Of a DNA stretch of 38,580 nucleotides, positions 34,967 through 38,580 are shown piece by piece. The DNA comes from Candidatus Woesearchaeota archaeon. Lineage in GTDB: Archaea; Nanobdellota; Nanobdellia; Woesearchaeales; WJIZ01. The notes below the pieces were generated by a model, which did not search any database, was not told the origin of the DNA, and saw only the letters and a program-made list of their open reading frames with translations. Every line of letters begins with the position of its first letter. The stretch's first letter is position 1. The position numbers and the translations under genes were made by a program. The DNA lies in NCBI GenBank assembly GCA_018303125.1, contig JAGVYS010000002.1, positions 70,600 through 109,179 on the forward strand, in the 5' to 3' direction.

Positions 34967-35893
34967 TTATATGGAAGCTTTAACTTTTTTAATGTTACCT
35001 AGCGCAAGGCAACCAAGAGCCGCTACAGAGTACTTGTTTATCAGGCCAATAACATATCTTCCCGCTATTATTGCAGGAGGGATACCGATGCTGCTGTAAA
35101 GAACAAACCCAATAGACTCCCTTAATCCCAAGCCATTAAGTGTTATAGGTATTATAGCAACAGATAGCTCAGCACACATTATGAGGAGGATATACATTAT
35201 ACCCACATTTTGCCCTAGGGCAAGGAATATAGTGAATGGGACAAGGCCGTTGAATAGGAACTTTGCCAAGCTTATTCCAGCATTGACACCAATTCTCCAT
35301 TTGTGATTTTTTACGAACTCAATAGCTATTTTAGAAAAACCCTTGAAAATTGCAGAATATCCTCTTAATATATATCTCTTTATCAACCCTCTGCTTAGGT
35401 CAGAATAAAGCACAAAAATTGCTGCAACTATTAGTGCAAAAAGGACCAGCAATAGCCAAACTGAGTTTACTATTCCGAATAGGAAGGATGCTCCAATTAC
35501 AGAAAATGTACCCAAAACAGCAACTGTAATTATCTTGTCCACTGTAAGTATGCTTGTTGCTTCGCCTATTGGTATGCCCTCCTTTTTCAGGAAATATACC
35601 ATGGAAAAACCACCAAGCTTTCCAGGTAGGAACAAAGAGATAGATGTAGTGAACATAGAATACCTGAACATGCTCCAAGAAGGTATTTTCCTAACAGTAT
35701 CTGAAAGCAACTTTACGTTCTGGCTTGCTATAAAGATCGAGGTTATGTAAACTAAAGGAGCCAGGAACAATATCAAAATATTGCTGCCTGATATAGTTTT
35801 TACTATCTCTTCAATTCCAATTTTTAAGAATAGTATGGCAAGTACAAACAATCCAAAAGCTAATCTGATAATGTTTAGGGCAGCCTTTCTCAT
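34967..35893 (-). CDS. LPG-synthase-TM/flippase-like membrane protein (UPF0104 type)
   Basis: A 308-residue protein with about eight hydrophobic segments. SMFTTSISLFLPGKLGGFSMVYFLKKEGI and the later ITLNGLGLRESIGFVLYSS match the lysylphosphatidylglycerol synthase transmembrane family, members of which act as lipid flippases or in glycolipid loci. It starts 1 nt after the epimerase stop and ends 8 nt before the CDP-alcohol transferase gene. It may move a lipid-linked product made by those neighbours; this is inferred. Confidence 0.83.
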   Translation of the reverse strand: MRKAALNIIRLAFGLFVLAILFLKIGIEEIVKTISGSNILILFLAPLVYITSIFIASQNVKLLSDTVRKIPSWSMFRYSMFTTSISLFLPGKLGGFSMVYFLKKEGIPIGEATSILTVDKIITVAVLGTFSVIGASFLFGIVNSVWLLLVLFALIVAAIFVLYSDLSRGLIKRYILRGYSAIFKGFSKIAIEFVKNHKWRIGVNAGISLAKFLFNGLVPFTIFLALGQNVGIMYILLIMCAELSVAIIPITLNGLGLRESIGFVLYSSIGIPPAIIAGRYVIGLINKYSVAALGCLALGNIKKVKASI

Positions 35894-35894
35894 G

Positions 35895-36929
35895 CTAAAA
35901 TATTTCCCTATTCTTCTTCACAAATTCCACGAGACTTTTAAGACCATCTTTCGGGGATACCTTTGGTTCCCACCCTAGGTTTTTTTTTGCTTTCCTAATG
36001 TCGGATATGTAGACTTTCTGGTCTGACGGCCTCCAATCGGACTTTGAAAACTCTGCTTTCTTTCCAGTTATATCGTGCAGTATATCAAGCAGCTCAAGAA
36101 GAGACAATGTGTTATTCGGGCCCCCTCCAGCGTTGAAAACTCCATGCTTTATGTTTGAGCCAATAAACTTATCATACAGATTTATCAGGTCCTGTATGTA
36201 AAGCACATCCCTTACCTGTTTTCCATCACCATATATTGTTATTGGCCTGTTGAGTATATTTGCTATTGCAAACCATGCTACCCATCCTTGATCCTCCAAC
36301 CCAAACTGGTGAGTGCCATATATGCATGACATCCTGAATACACCAGTGGAGATGCCATAAAGGTGACCATAATCCTGGCAGTATATATCTCCAGCAAGCT
36401 TTGATGAGCCATAGGGAGTATGCTCGCAAATGTCAATAGAAAAATCTTCAGGTATGCCGTGCTTGAACTCATCCTCAAATTCATATCTTTTTTCACTCTC
36501 AATTATCCCAACATTATTCACATTATTGCCATAAACCTTGTTGGTGGAGCAATAAAGAAATTTCTTGACATCCTTGAGCCTGCTTGCCTCCAGAACATTA
36601 AAAGTTCCGACAGCATTAGAATAGAAATCAGTTGCAGGGTCCTTGATTGATGTTGTTACGGCAGTCTGGGCTGCAGCATGCAAGACATAATCGCATCCAG
36701 AGCATGCACTCTTTGCTGTTTCAATATCCCTCACATCTCCCTCTATTGCCGTGACGTTCTTAAGGGTCTTAAGATAATTCCAGTTGAAGTACTTATTCCT
36801 TATTTCCTTGCCCAGTAGCTTGTCCCTGCTTAGATTGTCTATAGCTACAACATCATATCCCTTTCCAGCGTAGAAATTAGCTACTCTACTCCCAATGAAA
36901 CCAGCAGCGCCTGTAACGAGTATTTTCAT
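35895..36929 (-). CDS. rfbE: CDP-paratose 2-epimerase-like extended SDR (RfbE/Tyv)
   Basis: It starts MKILVTGAAGFIGSRVANFY and has FYSNAVGTFNVLEASRL, the active-site STNKVYG strand and TPYGSSKLAGDIY (YxxxK). The stretch THQFGLEDQGWVAWFAIA is highly characteristic of CDP-paratose/tyvelose 2-epimerase. The expected reaction is interconversion of CDP-paratose and CDP-tyvelose. ATG 36929 is chosen over TTG 36935 because the Rossmann motif begins there and a TATA box lies 24 to 33 nt upstream. The RfbH-like gene at the left edge is an earlier step of the same pathway; the cytidylyltransferase, 4,6-dehydratase and CDP-paratose synthase are not in the window. Confidence 0.85.
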   Translation of the reverse strand: MKILVTGAAGFIGSRVANFYAGKGYDVVAIDNLSRDKLLGKEIRNKYFNWNYLKTLKNVTAIEGDVRDIETAKSACSGCDYVLHAAAQTAVTTSIKDPATDFYSNAVGTFNVLEASRLKDVKKFLYCSTNKVYGNNVNNVGIIESEKRYEFEDEFKHGIPEDFSIDICEHTPYGSSKLAGDIYCQDYGHLYGISTGVFRMSCIYGTHQFGLEDQGWVAWFAIANILNRPITIYGDGKQVRDVLYIQDLINLYDKFIGSNIKHGVFNAGGGPNNTLSLLELLDILHDITGKKAEFSKSDWRPSDQKVYISDIRKAKKNLGWEPKVSPKDGLKSLVEFVKKNREIF

Positions 36930-36952
36930 ATACAAAAACTGCTTTTCTTTCC

Positions 36953-36962
36953 ATTTAAATAA
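36953..36962 (-). promoter_or_regulatory. TATA-like box for the CDP-sugar epimerase operon
   Basis: Read on the minus strand the site is TTATTTAAAT, 24 to 33 nt before the ATG at 36929. It is the same ten bases as the box at 492-501 before the flippase gene. The rest of the gap up to 37042 is A/T-rich with no gene visible. Confidence 0.5.
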
Positions 36963-37042
36963 CTTATTCGAAATGAAATATGGATGTGATTATCTTCTAT
37001 ATAGAAAATAATTTTACTAGGCACTATTGGTTATTTTAGAGT

Positions 37043-37579
37043 TTATGAAAAAGGGATATCTGCCTGGTAAATACAAAAACCATTGTCAGTGCATGAGCCT
37101 ACTTTGCTCCCGATTTTGCAGGGAGTGCCAACCCGAGCAGAGTCATAGTAACAGACAGGATAACTCAAATTGAGTTCATGTTGACGGGTTGAGTATGATG
37201 GAGTCCTCAACTTCCCATTTATGAGGCAACCACCATTTGAAAATTTTGTACAATACTCTGTGCAACTCTTTCCCGGTTCTGCAGCAAAAAAGGTATTACT
37301 AATTAGTCCCCTCTCTATCAAAAATCTCAGTTTCGCAACAACTTTGCCATTCTGTTGTCCCATCCGGCAATATGCATAGAGTTCCAGCATTCTCTCCTGC
37401 TTTTTTTGGACAGAGTTCAAGACATCATCAAAACTGCATGAAGAAGATCCGGCTTTGGCACATACTGAAGGAGGGCAGAATTCACCGGGCTTTGAAAATT
37501 TACCCTTGTTGTAGTTGCCTTCTGAAATATATGGCCTGCAGCATGATTGTGTTGAAGTCTTTCCATCGCTCAGTATCTC
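37043..37579 (-). pseudogene. 5'-truncated gene for a Cys-rich protein
   Basis: An open frame of 178 codons ends in TAA at 37043 and runs back to a TAG at 37580-37582 with no good start; the first Met is over 60 codons in. Many Cys occur, in clusters such as QSCCRPY, EFCPPSVCAKAG, SCTEYCTKF...GGCL and TPCKIGSKVGSCTDNGFC, suggesting a secreted disulfide-bonded protein. Its lost 5' end coincides with the presumed left end of the transposase unit on the other strand, so it was probably cut by that insertion. I do not recognise the family. A TTG at 37420 could start a shorter form. Confidence 0.5.
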
Positions 37580-37592
37580 CTAATATAAAATG

Positions 37593-37632
37593 ACTCCTAC
37601 CCAGTGCTCGGAAAAAAGCACATAGTAGGAGT
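37593..37632 (+). repeat. Hairpin-forming inverted repeat before the second transposase
   Basis: ACTCCTAC (37593-37600) pairs with GTAGGAGT (37625-37632), and inside it GTGCT (37604-37608) pairs with AGCAC (37617-37621), giving a two-part stem. It lies 28 nt before the ATG and could limit transposase translation or be part of the element's end. Confidence 0.6.
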
Positions 37633-37659
37633 GCATAGTTTGTTTTTACGAACAAAACT

Positions 37660-38580
37660 ATGGCTAATATACATGCTTTTTTACAAAAATCTTTCTCTTC
37701 CTTGCTCAGTAGCATCATTCTTCCCCTCCCCTTAGTCAACTACCAGCTGGTGAAGGTTGCTAAGGCAAATAGTTATGTGGAGACTCTTGGCTCGTGCGCT
37801 GATACGCTTCATGGCTGGATTAAGAAATCCTATGAAGAAGACTTCAGGGCCGCCTTTGAAAAGCAAGTAAGAAAGGCCTTAAAGCACCTTAGTGTAAGAT
37901 ACGCCAAGCTCGCCTTTGACATAACAACCGAGCCTTTCTATGGAAAAGCGAGAACACTCCATATCATCGAAACAAAGGGCGAATCGTATGGCGCAGAGTT
38001 CAAGTTCATCACGGTCTGCCTCATAACCAGAAACAAGCAGATCTCACTTATGGCATTGCCTGTGCGTTTAGGCAACCAGACAAAGCTTGCCATTGATCTG
38101 CTGGAGTACTGCGAAACCCTCTTTGCAGGCATAAGGCTTGCCCTATTTGACAGGGGATTTTACATCGCAGAACTGATTGATTATCTGGAAGCAAAGAGAA
38201 TTAGGTATATCATACTCGTCCCAGAAAAGAAAGGCAAATTGCAGGAGTACGTGAGGCAAACCCAAGAACTAGGCAAGTTCATTCACCCCATGAAGTACGC
38301 AAAGGAGAAAAGCACATGGAAGCCAAAAACCATGATTGTGGTGTACAAAGGCATCGGCGAATATGATTGGATATTTGCCACGAACATCAATTTCAGGACA
38401 AGGGTTGAGTACATCTGGCATTACAAGAGAAGGTAGCAGATAGAAACCAATTTTCGTGTTGAAGATGAGGCAAGGATAAAGAGCAAGAGCACCTGCTACA
38501 TCATACGCTATTTCTACTTTTTGGTGAGCTTATTGCTCCATTTGCTGTGGATCGTCAACAAAAACATGCATTACTATGCC
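37660..38580 (+). pseudogene. IS4-superfamily (ISH3-like) transposase with one in-frame TAG, 3' incomplete
   Basis: The frame starts at ATG 37660 and is open except for TAG at 38434-38436, then runs open to the edge. DDE features are AFDITTEPFYGK (first Asp), IRLALFDRGFY (second Asp), and IETNFRVEDEARIKSKS after the stop (Glu). Just before the stop the protein reads EYIWHYKRR; the conserved motif is Y..RW.IE, so TAG replaces the Trp codon TGG. The stop removes the catalytic Glu, so a terminated product should be inactive. The assignment to ISH3 rather than another IS4-superfamily group is tentative. Confidence 0.72.

Larger units (their letters stand above)
37593..38580 (+). mobile_element. 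Second insertion sequence, running off the right edge
   Basis: A single transposase gene preceded by a structured non-coding leader. The left limit is a guess, placed at the start of the hairpin just after the truncated Cys-rich gene; the right end is outside the window, so terminal repeats cannot be compared. It is not the same element as the one at 32590. Confidence 0.55.

Noticed and set aside
37372-37593. 73-codon plus-strand frame between the truncated gene and the second IS
   Set aside because: It lies antisense to the Cys-rich fragment, with no domain and no promoter; the minus frame has the more protein-like Cys pattern.
38434-38436. TAG as a pyrrolysine codon in the second transposase
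   Set aside because: Homologues have Trp at this position, and TAG is also a normal stop here (for example the dehydrogenase stop at 9043-9045).
1-38580. CRISPR arrays, tRNA or rRNA genes
   Set aside because: No regularly spaced repeats, cloverleaf-like stretches or conserved rRNA segments were seen on reading the sequence; intergenic gaps are nearly all under 120 bases.
32590-38580. The two transposases as ends of one composite transposon
   Set aside because: The proteins belong to different families and share no visible terminal repeats, so the three-gene unit between them is not shown to be mobile.

Overview
The window looks archaeal. Several genes have a TATA-like box (TTTAWATA type) 20 to 35 nt before the start codon, as expected for leaderless archaeal transcripts. 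Where a ribosome binding site is visible it is of the GGTG type. Arginine is mostly AGA/AGG, and one gene carries the DUF4346 domain, which I associate mainly with archaea. The DNA is AT-rich by eye except in the transposase genes. I cannot name the lineage; a DPANN-type or other uncultivated euryarchaeon would fit, but this is a guess.

Almost the whole window is one surface-glycan island. From the left it holds: the 3' end of an RfbH-type 3-dehydrase gene; a Wzx-like flippase (523-1980); a divergent SGNH/TPR protein and MBOAT O-acyltransferase pair (1999-4910); a seven-gene minus-strand operon (13795 down to 4891) with two GT-C transferases, a GtrA-like protein, a nitroreductase-methyltransferase fusion, a GDP-mannose-dehydrogenase-like enzyme, a GT2 and an alpha/alpha-toroid protein; a DUF4346 gene and a B12-binding radical SAM gene (13882-15802); and a five-gene minus operon (21545 down to 15756) encoding an asparagine-synthetase-like amidotransferase, a sugar epimerase, a UDP-HexNAc-type dehydrogenase, a GT2 and a polysaccharide deacetylase. 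It continues with a dTDP-rhamnose-4-epimerase-like enzyme and a GT2 (21654-23503), a four-gene GT-C/GT2/GT-C/GT-C operon (29110 down to 23500), another GT2 (29162-30049), and a GT-C plus a small membrane protein (32025 down to 30089).

The right 6.5 kb is disturbed. An IS1634-like element (32590-34130) sits in the last codons of a small anchored beta-sandwich protein. A three-gene operon follows: CDP-paratose/tyvelose 2-epimerase, LPG-synthase-like flippase and CDP-alcohol phosphatidyltransferase. A second IS4-superfamily transposase at the right edge adjoins a 5'-truncated Cys-rich gene. Each transposase carries one in-frame stop.

Working model, by inference: nucleotide-sugar enzymes make deoxy-, dideoxy- and uronic-acid (possibly uronamide) sugars. 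Five DPM-like GT2 enzymes charge polyprenyl phosphate. Six GT-C membrane transferases add these sugars outside the membrane, flippases move lipid-linked intermediates, and the MBOAT/SGNH pair and the deacetylase edit acyl groups. The most interesting leads are the alginate-machinery-like gene set, the WbpP/WbpO/WbpS-like uronamide operon with an altered amidotransferase oxyanion motif, the nitroreductase-methyltransferase fusion, the CDP-alcohol transferase lacking its fourth motif Asp, and single TATA boxes centred between divergent genes.
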